A stretch of 40,086 bases of DNA from Planctomycetota bacterium (GTDB taxonomy: Bacteria > Planctomycetota > PLA2 > JAEUHO01), in NCBI GenBank assembly GCA_030066775.1, contig JASJAY010000015.1, forward strand, positions 1-40,086. The letters are read 5' to 3'. The stretch's first letter is position 1. Every line of letters begins with the position of its first letter. This document shows positions 1 through 8,308 of this stretch, piece after piece. The notes under the pieces were generated by a model. That model searched no databases, had not been told where the DNA came from, and saw only the letters and a list, made by a program, of their open reading frames with translations. The translations under genes were made by a program, and so were the position numbers.

Positions 1-464
1 CCGGGCACGACCGGGGTGTGGATCGGCACGCCCACGTTGCGCGCGAGACGCCCCGTGACGCCCGTCACGCGCGAGAGGTTGGCCAGGCCCTCTGCCAGCA
101 CCTTCACCTGGGCGAGCGCGTCTGCGTCGCCCGTGACGTGCCAGCGGCAGGCCTGCGCCGCGGCGTAGCAGCCGGTCCAGATGGCGGCGTCGGCGCGGTC
201 GATCGACTCGTTGCTGAGCTCGGCCGGTCCGGCGCCTCGCGGGTGCCGGTAGACGAGCAGGCCTTCGGGCGAGATGTGGTGCCACATCTGCGCCTGCAGC
301 GTCATCGCCTTCTCGTACAGCATGGCGTCGGTGCGGCCGGGCTTGGGCCAGAGCGGGCGAGCGGGCCCGGGCCCCCCATCACGTGCCTCCGTGGGCGAGG
401 CCCCGAGGCAGAGCACGAGAAGGAGCGTCGCGCGGAGGATCATCGAGCGGCTCGGAAACGGCAT
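1..464 (-). CDS. Exported protein, N-terminal part only (runs off the window)
   Basis: Reading the minus strand from an ATG at 464 gives about 154 residues, open to the window edge. The N-terminus has basic residues, then a leucine-rich core (ILRATLLLVLCLGASP) ending near TEARDGG, which fits a Sec signal peptide. An in-frame ATG at 443 is an alternative start. GAGGA lies upstream, inside the tail of the preceding gene, whose stop is only nine bases away, so the two are probably co-transcribed. The mature part contains WHHISPEGLLVYRHP and a helix-rich stretch (YAAAQACRWHVTGDADALAQ) that resembles the start of alpha/alpha-barrel, glycosidase-like proteins. That resemblance is weak and no catalytic residues are visible. 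I do not assign a function. Confidence 0.7.
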   Translation of the reverse strand, partial: MPFPSRSMILRATLLLVLCLGASPTEARDGGPGPARPLWPKPGRTDAMLYEKAMTLQAQMWHHISPEGLLVYRHPRGAGPAELSNESIDRADAAIWTGCYAAAQACRWHVTGDADALAQVKVLAEGLANLSRVTGVTGRLARNVGVPIHTPVVP

Positions 465-473
465 CGCCGGATT

Positions 474-1613
474 CTAGTCCTCGCCCGGGGTGGTGCGCCC
501 CCAGCGTGGCGCGGTGAGGGCCAGGAAGAGCATCACAAGCGCCGGCTTGAACCACTTGCTCGTGAGGCGATGGAAGGCGCGTCCGTAGTTGTCCGAGCCG
601 AGCCCCAGGCACATCGCGCTGAGGGCGGCCGCTCGAACCCGGCTGCCTCCGCGGACCCACGCCTCGGCGGCCGCCAGGGCCATCCAGGGCGCTACCAACA
701 CGTACGAGTTGGCCTCCGAGCGCGGGTTGAAGAGCATCAGGTAGCTCGTCGCCACCGTGCAGAGCAGGATGCCGACGTCCTGGCGCGGCACGCGTCGGCG
801 GGCCCACCAGAACAGCCCCAGGGCAAGCAGCGCGCCCACGGCCTGCAGCGGGCGGCGCAGCGGATGCGGAACGGGATGCCCGGCCACGCGGACCAGCCCT
901 TCGATGTTCGTGTAGACGGTCTCGCCGGGGTCGCCGGCAGCGGTGAGCTTCGGTCCGTACGCCTGGTACTGCTCGATCACGTACCCGGGCGAGGCCGTCA
1001 GGAACGGCAGCAGGGCCACGACGACCGTGCCCACCGCGAGTCGCCACGCGAGCGAGCGATCGTGGACGATCGCGAGCAGCATGGGCACCAGCACGATCGG
1101 CTTGAACACCCATCCGGCACAAAGCCAAGCGGCCGTGGCGCCGCGTCGCGCGCGTCCCAGCTCGACGGCGGCGTGCAGCAGCACGCCGGCCAGGTGCAGG
1201 TTCGACTGACCGTTGCGCAGGCTGCTCAGCGTGACCGGCAGGACGAGCCAGGTCAGAACTGCGAAGACGATCGAGGAACGCTCACGTCCCCCGTGACGCG
1301 CGAGGCGGAAGAGCCCCGTAGCGAAGAGCGCGACCCCGGCGAGGCGCCACAGGAACGACCCGAAGATCGGCTCGGGATAGAGGAAGGGCACGTAGACGAC
1401 GGCGCTCGGCGGCGCATAGAGGAAGCCGTGGTACCCGCCCCCGTAGAGCGACTCGCCGTCGACCCAGCGCTTGGCCGCCATCTCGTAGACGTCGGTCACG
1501 CCCCGGTCGTTGCCGTTCGCCGCGACGATCGTGAGCACCACGAACACGAGCACCCAGAGCCCCCACGTGACGCGGCGGTCCGTGGGCGGCAGGGCACGCG
1601 GGAGCCCGCTCAT
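474..1613 (-). CDS. GT87-like polytopic membrane glycosyltransferase
   Basis: The 379-residue protein is almost entirely hydrophobic helices separated by short loops, the layout of polyprenyl-phosphate-dependent mannosyl/arabinosyltransferases (GT87, DUF2029, GT-C fold). Family-like landmarks are an early loop Asp after the first membrane helix (TDVYEMAAKRW, D41), a YAPPSAVVYVPF segment, NGQSN near the middle and KPIVLVPMLL. GT87 enzymes move a sugar from a polyprenyl-phosphate donor to a lipid or glycan on the outer face of the membrane. Donor and acceptor here are unknown. The start at 1613 overlaps the stop of the upstream kinase-like gene by four bases (ATGA), so translation is probably coupled. 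A larger reading frame to 2225 overlaps that neighbour and is not used. Confidence 0.8.
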   Translation of the reverse strand: MSGLPRALPPTDRRVTWGLWVLVFVVLTIVAANGNDRGVTDVYEMAAKRWVDGESLYGGGYHGFLYAPPSAVVYVPFLYPEPIFGSFLWRLAGVALFATGLFRLARHGGRERSSIVFAVLTWLVLPVTLSSLRNGQSNLHLAGVLLHAAVELGRARRGATAAWLCAGWVFKPIVLVPMLLAIVHDRSLAWRLAVGTVVVALLPFLTASPGYVIEQYQAYGPKLTAAGDPGETVYTNIEGLVRVAGHPVPHPLRRPLQAVGALLALGLFWWARRRVPRQDVGILLCTVATSYLMLFNPRSEANSYVLVAPWMALAAAEAWVRGGSRVRAAALSAMCLGLGSDNYGRAFHRLTSKWFKPALVMLFLALTAPRWGRTTPGED

Positions 1614-3202
1614 GCGCCGCCCCCCCACCGAAGGCGCGCGGCGATCCAACCGGGTACGCGATTGAGCACGTGCTCGACGCCGGTGTCCGCGCCGCCCCAG
1701 ATCGGCACGCGGCGCCCAAGGGAGGCGAACGCGTCGTCGAGGATCATCTCCCCCACGCGACTGCCGCCACCGGTGCCCGAGTAGAGCAGCTGGAGCGGAT
1801 AGGCGAAGTTGCCCACGACGGGGATCGCGCCCGTGAACAGGGCGATCCACGGACGACGCCGCCCTCGCACGGTGGCCTGGGCCAGTCGAACGAGCGTGTA
1901 GACCGTGCGCACGAGCGGCCCGAGCAGGAGGATCATCGCAGCGAGCGTCCAGCCGTCGATCGCGCCCGCTGCGAACAGCGCCGGTGCCAGCCACCACTCC
2001 GCCGCTTTGACGAACGGCTTCGTCGCGAGGTGGAAGCCGAAGTCCGTCATGTAGAGGCTGGCCTCGCTGCCGTGGATGTCGGCCTCGAGCGTGGCGTGGT
2101 CGGCCTCGGTCATCTGGCCGCGCGTGCGCCAGCGGTCGATGCGCCGCAGCCCGTAGTTCCGCGCCAGCCGCATGCGGTACTCCTGCGAGACGAGGAATCG
2201 GATCCCGGCGCGGAACAGGCTCCAAAGTGGGAAGCGGATGATGCTGCGGCCCAGGCCCGCGATGGCCCGGCCGACCTTGCGACCGACGGAGCCCACCGCC
2301 TCACGGGCGAGGCGCCCGTACCACCGAAGCGGCCGTGTCCGGTAGTAGGCGACCTCCGCCTCGTCGATGCGGCCACTGCGTTCCTGCGCGCGCAGGCTGC
2401 GTTGGAGGCGCGAGCGTCCCTTCCACCGGGTCTGGTGCGCGGCGAGCGCGGCGGTGTCTCGCTGGATCGCCTCGAAGGCGGCATCGCCGACATGCGCCCG
2501 GAGCTCGTCTCGATGCGTCTCCACGTACGCCTCGAGCCGGCGCATGTCCACGTCGTCGAAGAGTGCCCCGCGGTGCTTGAGGCAGCGCGGCAGGTAGAAG
2601 GTGAAGAGCGTGAGCGGGTTGAGCGGCGCCAGCGCCGGCACACCCGACTCGAGGTCGATCCAGACCCAGCGGTGCGAGCCGTCGGGGCGCTCCTCCATGA
2701 GGAAGTTGTTCCAGGCCACGGGATTGCCGCGGCCGGCTTGCCAGACGAGGCCGTCGAAGCCCGCTTGCTCCAAGCGCTTGGCGAGCGCGGGCATGACCTC
2801 CCGCGTCAGCTCGCGGATCAGTGTGCGCGTGCCGAGCCGGAGGGGATGCCGGAGCGGGGCGTGGCGGCCGTCGATGAACTCCGCGTGCAGCTCGTAGGCG
2901 CGCTCGCTCTCGTTCCAGGCATGGCCGGTCGCGGCGGCGACGCGTAGGTGGTCACCGAACCACCAGTCGACGAGCGGCACGAGGATGCGTCGTCGGAGGT
3001 CAGCGCAGGCAATCGCATGCTCGTCCCAGGCGTACGGGTTGGGCGCCCCCAACAGCACGATCTGCGCGAGCTTCGTGACGCCGTGCGCGCCGAAGACCTT
3101 GCGCACGATCTCGCGTCCGCCCTCATCTTGGGCCCGGAAGACCACACCGGAGCGACCCCGGCCCAGGACCGGAGGTGCTGCGGGGGCGGGTTCCGCGGAC
3201 AT
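1610..3202 (-). CDS. Kinase-like protein with C-terminal membrane segments
   Basis: 530 residues. The N-terminus has a glycine-rich loop like a protein-kinase nucleotide-binding loop (GRGRSGVVFRA, about 14-24) followed by a candidate lysine in IVRKVFG (K35). Further on, GNPVAWNNFLM (about 159-169) and WIDLESG (about 181-187) sit where a kinase catalytic loop and metal-binding Asp would be, but the canonical HRD and DFG motifs are absent. It may be an atypical small-molecule or lipopolysaccharide-type kinase, or a pseudokinase. A basic helical middle region follows. Residues from about 405 to 485 contain two or three hydrophobic segments (APALFAAGAIDGW, LAAMILLLGPLV, ALFTGAIPVVGNFAYPL). It is translationally coupled to the GT87-like gene, suggesting a shared role in envelope glycoconjugate synthesis. 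Substrate unknown. No strong ribosome binding site is visible before the ATG. Confidence 0.7.
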   Translation of the reverse strand: MSAEPAPAAPPVLGRGRSGVVFRAQDEGGREIVRKVFGAHGVTKLAQIVLLGAPNPYAWDEHAIACADLRRRILVPLVDWWFGDHLRVAAATGHAWNESERAYELHAEFIDGRHAPLRHPLRLGTRTLIRELTREVMPALAKRLEQAGFDGLVWQAGRGNPVAWNNFLMEERPDGSHRWVWIDLESGVPALAPLNPLTLFTFYLPRCLKHRGALFDDVDMRRLEAYVETHRDELRAHVGDAAFEAIQRDTAALAAHQTRWKGRSRLQRSLRAQERSGRIDEAEVAYYRTRPLRWYGRLAREAVGSVGRKVGRAIAGLGRSIIRFPLWSLFRAGIRFLVSQEYRMRLARNYGLRRIDRWRTRGQMTEADHATLEADIHGSEASLYMTDFGFHLATKPFVKAAEWWLAPALFAAGAIDGWTLAAMILLLGPLVRTVYTLVRLAQATVRGRRRPWIALFTGAIPVVGNFAYPLQLLYSGTGGGSRVGEMILDDAFASLGRRVPIWGGADTGVEHVLNRVPGWIAARLRWGGGA

Positions 3203-3269
3203 GGGCGCGGATTGTAGGAACGGCCTCGCCGTCTACGAACGACGAGATTCTCGGAAAGCCCTGCGAAGC

Positions 3270-4091
3270 CTAGCGGAAGCGTACGGTGTGGTCGCGCCCG
3301 ACGCCGGCGCAGCGCGTGCAGACGTACGTGATCGGCACACCATTGGACAGGATCTTCTGCTCCATGCCCGCGCCGTTGCACACCGGGCACTTCGTCGACT
3401 TCGCGTCGTCGGCGAGCTCGAACAAGCCGCTGTTCTCGACGAAGTAGGCGAGCACCCACTCGGCACGCTCGTTCGGAGACGCGCGCTGCCACCACTCGTC
3501 GCGCGTCGGCGGCTTGGGCAGCTTCACCCCTTCAGGCATCTTGGTCGCACGACGGCCGGGATTGGGCCGCGGCGGCTTCACGATGTACGTGCCTGAGCCG
3601 TACTTCGCCGAGAGCCAGGTTGCGCGGGGGCGCGCCGCCCAGTGCTCCTTGGCCGACTCTACCGTGACGCCGGCGCCGCCGTCGCGGTTCAACCACTGGG
3701 CAACGGCGACCATCATCTCTTCCGGCAGCTCCCGCCGCGTCCAGGCGACGGCGTCCGTGATGCGGACAGTCTTCTCGCGCACGATCTCCTTGAGGCGGAT
3801 GCGTAGCCAGCGAACCGTGCGCGGTCCGAGGCCGGTGGTCTTGACCACCTTCGAAGGCTCTGCCTCCGCGGCCGGCTGCTCGTCCTTGCCCAAGGCGTTG
3901 AGCGCGTCCTCGATGCGGCCGAGCCGCTCAACGAAGTACTTAGCCGCCGTCTCGGTGCGGCAGTCGCGAAGCAACCCTTCGTAGTAGTGGCGCTGCCCTT
4001 CGAGCTCCTGCCGGCGATCGCTCTCATCAGCAGCACCGCTCGGCGCAAGGAAGAGGAACCCGAGTACGAGGACCCAGAGTGCATTCCGCAT
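3270..4091 (-). CDS. Exported zinc-knuckle protein (DnaJ-type CxxCxGxG pair)
   Basis: 273 residues, starting at an ATG preceded by GGAGG at good spacing. An N-terminal hydrophobic core (ALWVLVLGFLFLAPSGAA) is a signal peptide. The mature N-terminus is helical and charged, with conserved-looking Tyr and Cys residues (GQRHYYEGLLRDCR). The middle includes a WWQRASPNERAEW segment. Near the C-terminus are two copies of the DnaJ zinc-finger half-motif, CPVCNGAG and CTRCAGVG, about 20 residues apart, enough for one zinc site. Cytosolic DnaJ has four such motifs. Here there is one pair and no J domain. The function is unknown. A zinc or redox-sensitive scaffold role is only a guess. The neighbouring genes do not define a pathway. 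Confidence 0.7.
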   Translation of the reverse strand: MRNALWVLVLGFLFLAPSGAADESDRRQELEGQRHYYEGLLRDCRTETAAKYFVERLGRIEDALNALGKDEQPAAEAEPSKVVKTTGLGPRTVRWLRIRLKEIVREKTVRITDAVAWTRRELPEEMMVAVAQWLNRDGGAGVTVESAKEHWAARPRATWLSAKYGSGTYIVKPPRPNPGRRATKMPEGVKLPKPPTRDEWWQRASPNERAEWVLAYFVENSGLFELADDAKSTKCPVCNGAGMEQKILSNGVPITYVCTRCAGVGRDHTVRFR

Positions 4092-4156
4092 CGTCCACCT
4101 CCGTGTGCCACCGTAGCACGGCGTGCGTGCTGCGTTCGGGCGGGCGGCGGCTGCGG

Positions 4157-5371
4157 CTATTGCACGTGGGCGCCGGCGCGCTTCTCGGGCTGGTCTTCGA
4201 CGAGGTACTTGCGAACGCCTTGGGCGAGCACGGACGCCGCGCGATCGATCTCTTCGAGGTTCATGCCGCCCGGTTCGGGCACGAAGGCCTGATGGCCGTC
4301 GGCCATCGTCTGCCAGCTGCCTTCCCAGATGCGGTCCTTGCGCAGCTCGACCTCGATCGCGTTCGGCCGGTAAGCAGAATACCGGTAACGCTCGACCGCC
4401 TCGTAGCGATGCGACTCCACGAACCGCTCGAGCTCGTCGAGGAGCTTGTGCACGTCGGCGGAGATCTCGCGTGTCGACCACGGCTCGTCCACGTGCGAGA
4501 GCACGGGCCAGAGCGGCTCGAACCGTGAGACGTCGTCCGGCGTGCCCAGGCGCTCGACGGCTTGGCGCAGGTGCTGCATGTAGCACCACACCTGCAGTCG
4601 CATCTCCGCGCCGCCCAGCGGCAGGAAGTAGGGCGAGTTGACGGCGACGGGCAGGTAGTTCTTCTCGAGCATCAGCGCGATGCGATACGCGAGCGCGCGG
4701 TCGGCGGTGAACTCCGCGAGACGATCGTGGAAGACCGGCGGGTACGCGCCGGACGGGAGCCGCGACGCCTCGTGGTACTCGAACGGCGTGAAGATCAGGC
4801 TCGCCTTCGGGCGGCGGTGGCCCTCCCCCACGCGGTCGTCGTAGGTGTGCGCCGTGATGCGCAGCAGACGGCTGGTGGCGATGGGCTCGCCGTTGAAGCA
4901 CTCGTGCGCGCGGTCGAAGACGGCCTTCGACACGGGGTCGAAGCAGGCCTTGAGCGCCGCCTCGCCCTCTTCCGGGGTGAGCAGCTCGCTCGCGGGCGGG
5001 AAGAGCGCATGCCGCCCGACGTGGCCCGCCTCGCGCACCGATCGGCCGCGGAACCGGTTGTAGTCGCACACCACGCGGGCCGCCTGGATGCTGTAGTAGC
5101 CGCGCAGGCCGAGGTGGTACGCGAGCCGGTCCGCCAGGGCAGCCGCGCCCCAGTCGCGCTCGCGCATGAACGCATCGCGCACGTCCTGGCGCAGCTCTCC
5201 GTCGTCGTCGAAGAAGGGCGTCAGCGACGGCGGGATGCGGTAGCCGTCATGAATGACGTCCACGATGACGTGGCGATCCCACGCCGCCAGCGTGTCGGGA
5301 CGGGTACCCCGAAGCTCGTACGGCGCGTCGATCGGCGCGCACTCGGGCTCGTAGGGCAGCGGTTCGTGCAT
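4157..5371 (-). CDS. N-formylglutamate amidohydrolase-like protein
   Basis: 404 residues without a signal peptide. The opening fits the N-formylglutamate amidohydrolase fold: HVIVDVIHDGYRIPPSL corresponds to the family's early His/Gly zinc region, HTYDDR lies mid-protein, and VAVNSPYFLP resembles the family's later N-x-PY segment. Characterised members are metal-dependent and release formate from N-formylglutamate in histidine breakdown, but many family members sit outside hut operons and their substrate is not known. No hut genes are nearby, so the annotation stays at family level. The protein is longer than classical HutG-type enzymes (around 270 residues) and has an extra C-terminal helical region. 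It precedes the zinc-knuckle gene with a 65-base gap. Confidence 0.65.
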   Translation of the reverse strand: MHEPLPYEPECAPIDAPYELRGTRPDTLAAWDRHVIVDVIHDGYRIPPSLTPFFDDDGELRQDVRDAFMRERDWGAAALADRLAYHLGLRGYYSIQAARVVCDYNRFRGRSVREAGHVGRHALFPPASELLTPEEGEAALKACFDPVSKAVFDRAHECFNGEPIATSRLLRITAHTYDDRVGEGHRRPKASLIFTPFEYHEASRLPSGAYPPVFHDRLAEFTADRALAYRIALMLEKNYLPVAVNSPYFLPLGGAEMRLQVWCYMQHLRQAVERLGTPDDVSRFEPLWPVLSHVDEPWSTREISADVHKLLDELERFVESHRYEAVERYRYSAYRPNAIEVELRKDRIWEGSWQTMADGHQAFVPEPGGMNLEEIDRAASVLAQGVRKYLVEDQPEKRAGAHVQ

Positions 5372-5441
5372 CGATCGCGCAAGGTACCCCTACCCTCTCC
5401 CGACGCTTAGCGCTGTTCCAGCGAAGAGGGTGGGTTGTGCA

Positions 5442-7040
5442 CTACCCCCCGCGGCGGGCGTAGTCGCCGCGGCCGATGCGGGCGAGCTCCTTCAGGAACT
5501 CTTCGTCGATGTCGCTGTCGCCGCCGATGCCGACGACGTGGATCTGGGTCTGGGAGGCCTGCACCCACTCCTTCACCTGGGCGAGGATCTGGTCGGCCTT
5601 CTGGACCTTGCCCGCTGTCGGCTTGCCGTCCGTTAGGAAGAAGATGGTGTCGAAGTCCGGCTCGCCCGTCGTGCGGAAGACGAGGCGGAAGCCCAGCTCG
5701 AGCGCGTCGTGGACGTTCGTGAGACCGGCGGGCGGCACGCTGTTGATCCACCGCTCGCACTTCTTCTTCGTGGACTCGCTGACCTTTACCACGCCGGTCT
5801 GCCAGGGCAGCACCTCGTGGTTGAAGAGGATGACGTTGAAGTTGCCGCCGTTGGGCAGGTTGTAGACGGCGCCCGACAGCTCCTTGCGGGCGGTGACCAT
5901 CTTGGCCTTCTCGCCGCCGGGCTCACCGCGCTGGCCGCCGAGGGCCCAGTCCATCGAGGCCGAGACGTCGACGATGAACAGCACGCGGTCGCTGAAGGTC
6001 TGGATGCCGTAGAAGGTGACGCCTTCCTTCTGCTTCGCGCCGGGCTCGGCGGCCACGGGCTCGGGCGGCATCTTGAACGTCTTCTGGTTGTCCTCCCACC
6101 AGGACTGCCAGGGCTCCATGTAGGGCCCGTGCTTCTCGCCCGTGAGGGACTTGAGCGCAGCGTGTGCGTCGCCGCGCAGGCGGCCGATGTCCATGCGTCC
6201 GAGGAACCCGATGAGCGGCACGATGGCGCGTCGGTCGTGGAAGATCGTCAAGGCGTGGATCGCGCCGGAGATGAGCGGGCTGTACGCGCGCGTCAGCTTG
6301 AGCATGCCCATCGCGCGACCCAACGTCTCGCCGTGGCGCCGGCGCGCGAGCGCGTCCATGGCCGCCACGCGCACGGAGTTCGACGCCTCGCCGTTGTTGA
6401 GCGCGCGGAAGAGCTCGTCGGTGACCTCCTTGCGCTTCACGTCCGTGAGCGACTCGACCCAGCGCACGTGGTCTTCGGGCGTCGAGTTCTCGCCGGTCCA
6501 GGCCTCCCGCAAGAAGCCGAGCGCCTCCTCCATGTTGCCCTCGGGCAGCGCCGTGAGCACCGACCCCAGCGCGCGCGTCGCGCTGTCTTCCAGGGCCCGC
6601 TCGCGGATCCAGTCGTTCTCGAGCTGCTTGATCTCGCGGCGCGCCTTGGCCATGTCCTTCTCGAGCTTGCGCGTGGCCTTGTTGAACCGCTCGATGTCCT
6701 TCGGGCCGCGATCGCTGTCGCGGAAGTCCTTCTTGGCCGCCTCGATCTTGTTGGTCTTGTCGTCGAAGCCCTTGATCGCGGCCTTCTGCTGCTTCTTCAG
6801 CTTCTTGGCCTGCTTCTGGATCTCCTTCACGCCCCAGCAGATCTCGCCCACCGCCGCGACCTCGGTGCGGTCGCGCAGGTAGTCGAATGCCCTGGCGCGC
6901 TCGTCGGCGGTCTTGGAGCGCAGCGCCTTGCGGAACGCGCTCTTGGCCCCGGGGAAGGGTCGGTCGGCCTCCTTGGCCAGCGACGCGCCCGGGATGAAGA
7001 GCCATCCGAGCACGGTGAGCGTGACGACGAGACGATGCAT
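5442..7040 (-). CDS. Exported coiled-coil/HEAT-like/VWA-domain protein
   Basis: 532 residues. A signal peptide (VVTLTVLGWLFIPGASLA) is followed by a Lys/Glu-rich coiled-coil-like stretch (about 72-150), then helical HEAT-like repeats (about 150-300). A linker (PPEPVAAEPGAKQKEG) leads to a C-terminal von Willebrand A domain (about 345-532). The VWA domain keeps the metal-ion-dependent adhesion site: DVSASMD (DxSxS, 358-362), a Thr in GLTNVHDAL and an Asp in FFLTDGKPT. VWA domains bind protein partners through a divalent cation. Exported VWA plus HEAT proteins are common in Planctomycetota, mostly without known function. The larger reading frame to 7334 overlaps the upstream gene, and the ATG at 7040 gives a clean signal peptide. 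Confidence 0.85.
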   Translation of the reverse strand: MHRLVVTLTVLGWLFIPGASLAKEADRPFPGAKSAFRKALRSKTADERARAFDYLRDRTEVAAVGEICWGVKEIQKQAKKLKKQQKAAIKGFDDKTNKIEAAKKDFRDSDRGPKDIERFNKATRKLEKDMAKARREIKQLENDWIRERALEDSATRALGSVLTALPEGNMEEALGFLREAWTGENSTPEDHVRWVESLTDVKRKEVTDELFRALNNGEASNSVRVAAMDALARRRHGETLGRAMGMLKLTRAYSPLISGAIHALTIFHDRRAIVPLIGFLGRMDIGRLRGDAHAALKSLTGEKHGPYMEPWQSWWEDNQKTFKMPPEPVAAEPGAKQKEGVTFYGIQTFSDRVLFIVDVSASMDWALGGQRGEPGGEKAKMVTARKELSGAVYNLPNGGNFNVILFNHEVLPWQTGVVKVSESTKKKCERWINSVPPAGLTNVHDALELGFRLVFRTTGEPDFDTIFFLTDGKPTAGKVQKADQILAQVKEWVQASQTQIHVVGIGGDSDIDEEFLKELARIGRGDYARRGG

Positions 7041-7086
7041 CCGGGGTCTCCGCAGGGGCGAGGCGATTCTACGCGTGCCGGACGGC

Positions 7087-8259
7087 TCAGGCCGGAAGCG
7101 GCTCGTCCGCCTGCTCCTCGTCCTCACGCGAGGCGGTGGACGCGCGGGCGGCGCCGGTGGCGCGCTCGTGCACTCTCGGCACCTCGGTATCCGGGGGGAT
7201 CGTGAGCGGCCGGGTGAGCGTCTGCTTGGCGCCGACCTCCTTGAGGAAGCGCTTGCGCAGGTCTTCGTAGAAGGCGTCCGGCTCCACGCCGGGCTCCATC
7301 GGGATCTGGGCGGCCGCGAAGGTGTCGTGCCCACCGCCCTTGCCGTCGCTGATCGTGCGGGCTACCTCGCCGGCGCGGACGTCCTTGGCCTGCGTGGCCC
7401 GGATCGAGCAGTACATGATCGGCCCGGTGTGCCCCGCGACGATGATCCACTTCATGCCTTCCAGCCGGAAGAGCAGGTCCGCGATCTCGGCGACGGCGTC
7501 GCTGTGCGCGATCTCACCGAGGTACGTGGTGAGGGCGTTGTCCGTGACGAGGGCGTGGCGCAGGCCGCGCTCCAGCACGATGAAGTACTGCTGGGGCACA
7601 CGCGCGCGCTCGATGCGCGCGAGGACCTGCTTGTCGGCGACCGCGTACATCTCGCGGTAGATCGCCTCGTCCTCCGCGGTGCCGCCGCGGGCCAGGTCCA
7701 TCGTGTCCGTACGGATCCCGTAGGTGAGCGCCGTGGCGATGCGCACCGGGGCCTCGATGCCGTTCGCGACGAACAGCGCCCCCACCATGGTCGAGGTGCT
7801 GCCGAAGTCGGGATCGAAGTACGGGAACGCCACGCCCTGGAGCGCGTCCGGCTGGGCCGGGTGGTGGTCCACCACCACGTCCGGAACGACGCCCATCGGG
7901 AGGCGGCAGGTGCCCGAGCCTGGATGCGTGTCGACGACGATGATGAGGTCGTGCTCGTCGTAGTCGATCTTGAAGCTCGGCATGATCTCGATCTTGAGAT
8001 ACCGGAGCATCGCGCGGTTCTCGACGCGGCCGACACGGCCCGTGTAGGCGAGGATCGAGTCCACCCCCATCAGGCGCTTCAGCAGGTACTGGACCGCGGC
8101 GCCGCTGCCCAGCGCGTCGGGATCGGGGTTGTGCTGGAGGTGCACGAGCGGACGCCGGCGTCCGCGGGCCACGTCGATGAAGCGGCGCAGGTTGCCCACG
8201 CCGCTCGGGATCGGCGGGGCGCCGTTCGTCGTGTCCGCTGTGGCGTCCGGCTGGTTCAT
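7087..8259 (-). CDS. DHH/DHHA1-family phosphoesterase (NrnA-like)
   Basis: 390 residues, cytosolic. The catalytic motifs of the DHH superfamily are complete: HNPDPDALGS (43-52), D110 in VVDTHPG, DHHP (131-134) and TDTMDL (184-189). The C-terminal DHHA1 substrate-binding motif is GGGHDTFA (308-315). Members with this arrangement hydrolyse short oligoribonucleotides (nanoRNAs), cyclic-dinucleotide breakdown products or phosphoadenosine phosphate using manganese. Which substrate applies here cannot be read from sequence. The N-terminal 20 residues and the acidic C-terminal tail (SREDEEQADEPLPA) look disordered. GGGAGG lies two bases before the ATG, an unusually short spacing. A strong hairpin stands between this gene and pepA. 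Confidence 0.88.
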   Translation of the reverse strand: MNQPDATADTTNGAPPIPSGVGNLRRFIDVARGRRRPLVHLQHNPDPDALGSGAAVQYLLKRLMGVDSILAYTGRVGRVENRAMLRYLKIEIMPSFKIDYDEHDLIIVVDTHPGSGTCRLPMGVVPDVVVDHHPAQPDALQGVAFPYFDPDFGSTSTMVGALFVANGIEAPVRIATALTYGIRTDTMDLARGGTAEDEAIYREMYAVADKQVLARIERARVPQQYFIVLERGLRHALVTDNALTTYLGEIAHSDAVAEIADLLFRLEGMKWIIVAGHTGPIMYCSIRATQAKDVRAGEVARTISDGKGGGHDTFAAAQIPMEPGVEPDAFYEDLRKRFLKEVGAKQTLTRPLTIPPDTEVPRVHERATGAARASTASREDEEQADEPLPA

Positions 8260-8274
8260 GGCCTCCCGATTCTA

Positions 8275-8304
8275 CCGGCGCACGCCGCGGGGGCGGCGCG
8301 CCGG
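8275..8304 (-). terminator. GC-rich hairpin between pepA and the DHH gene
   Basis: Arms CCGGCGC (8275-8281) and GCGCCGG (8298-8304) pair perfectly. Inside them GCCGC (8284-8288) and GCGGC (8293-8297) pair around a GGGG loop, leaving a two-base bulge. The twelve pairs are all G-C. On the minus strand it starts four bases after the pepA stop and ends a few bases before the DHH ribosome binding site. There is no U-tract, so it could be an attenuating or processing hairpin rather than a true intrinsic terminator. Confidence 0.5.
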
Positions 8305-8308
8305 CTGC

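Noticed and set aside
18..1784. Plus-strand reading frame over the GT87 gene
   Set aside because: The opposite strand has a coherent membrane protein, and this frame gives only Arg/His-rich sequence.
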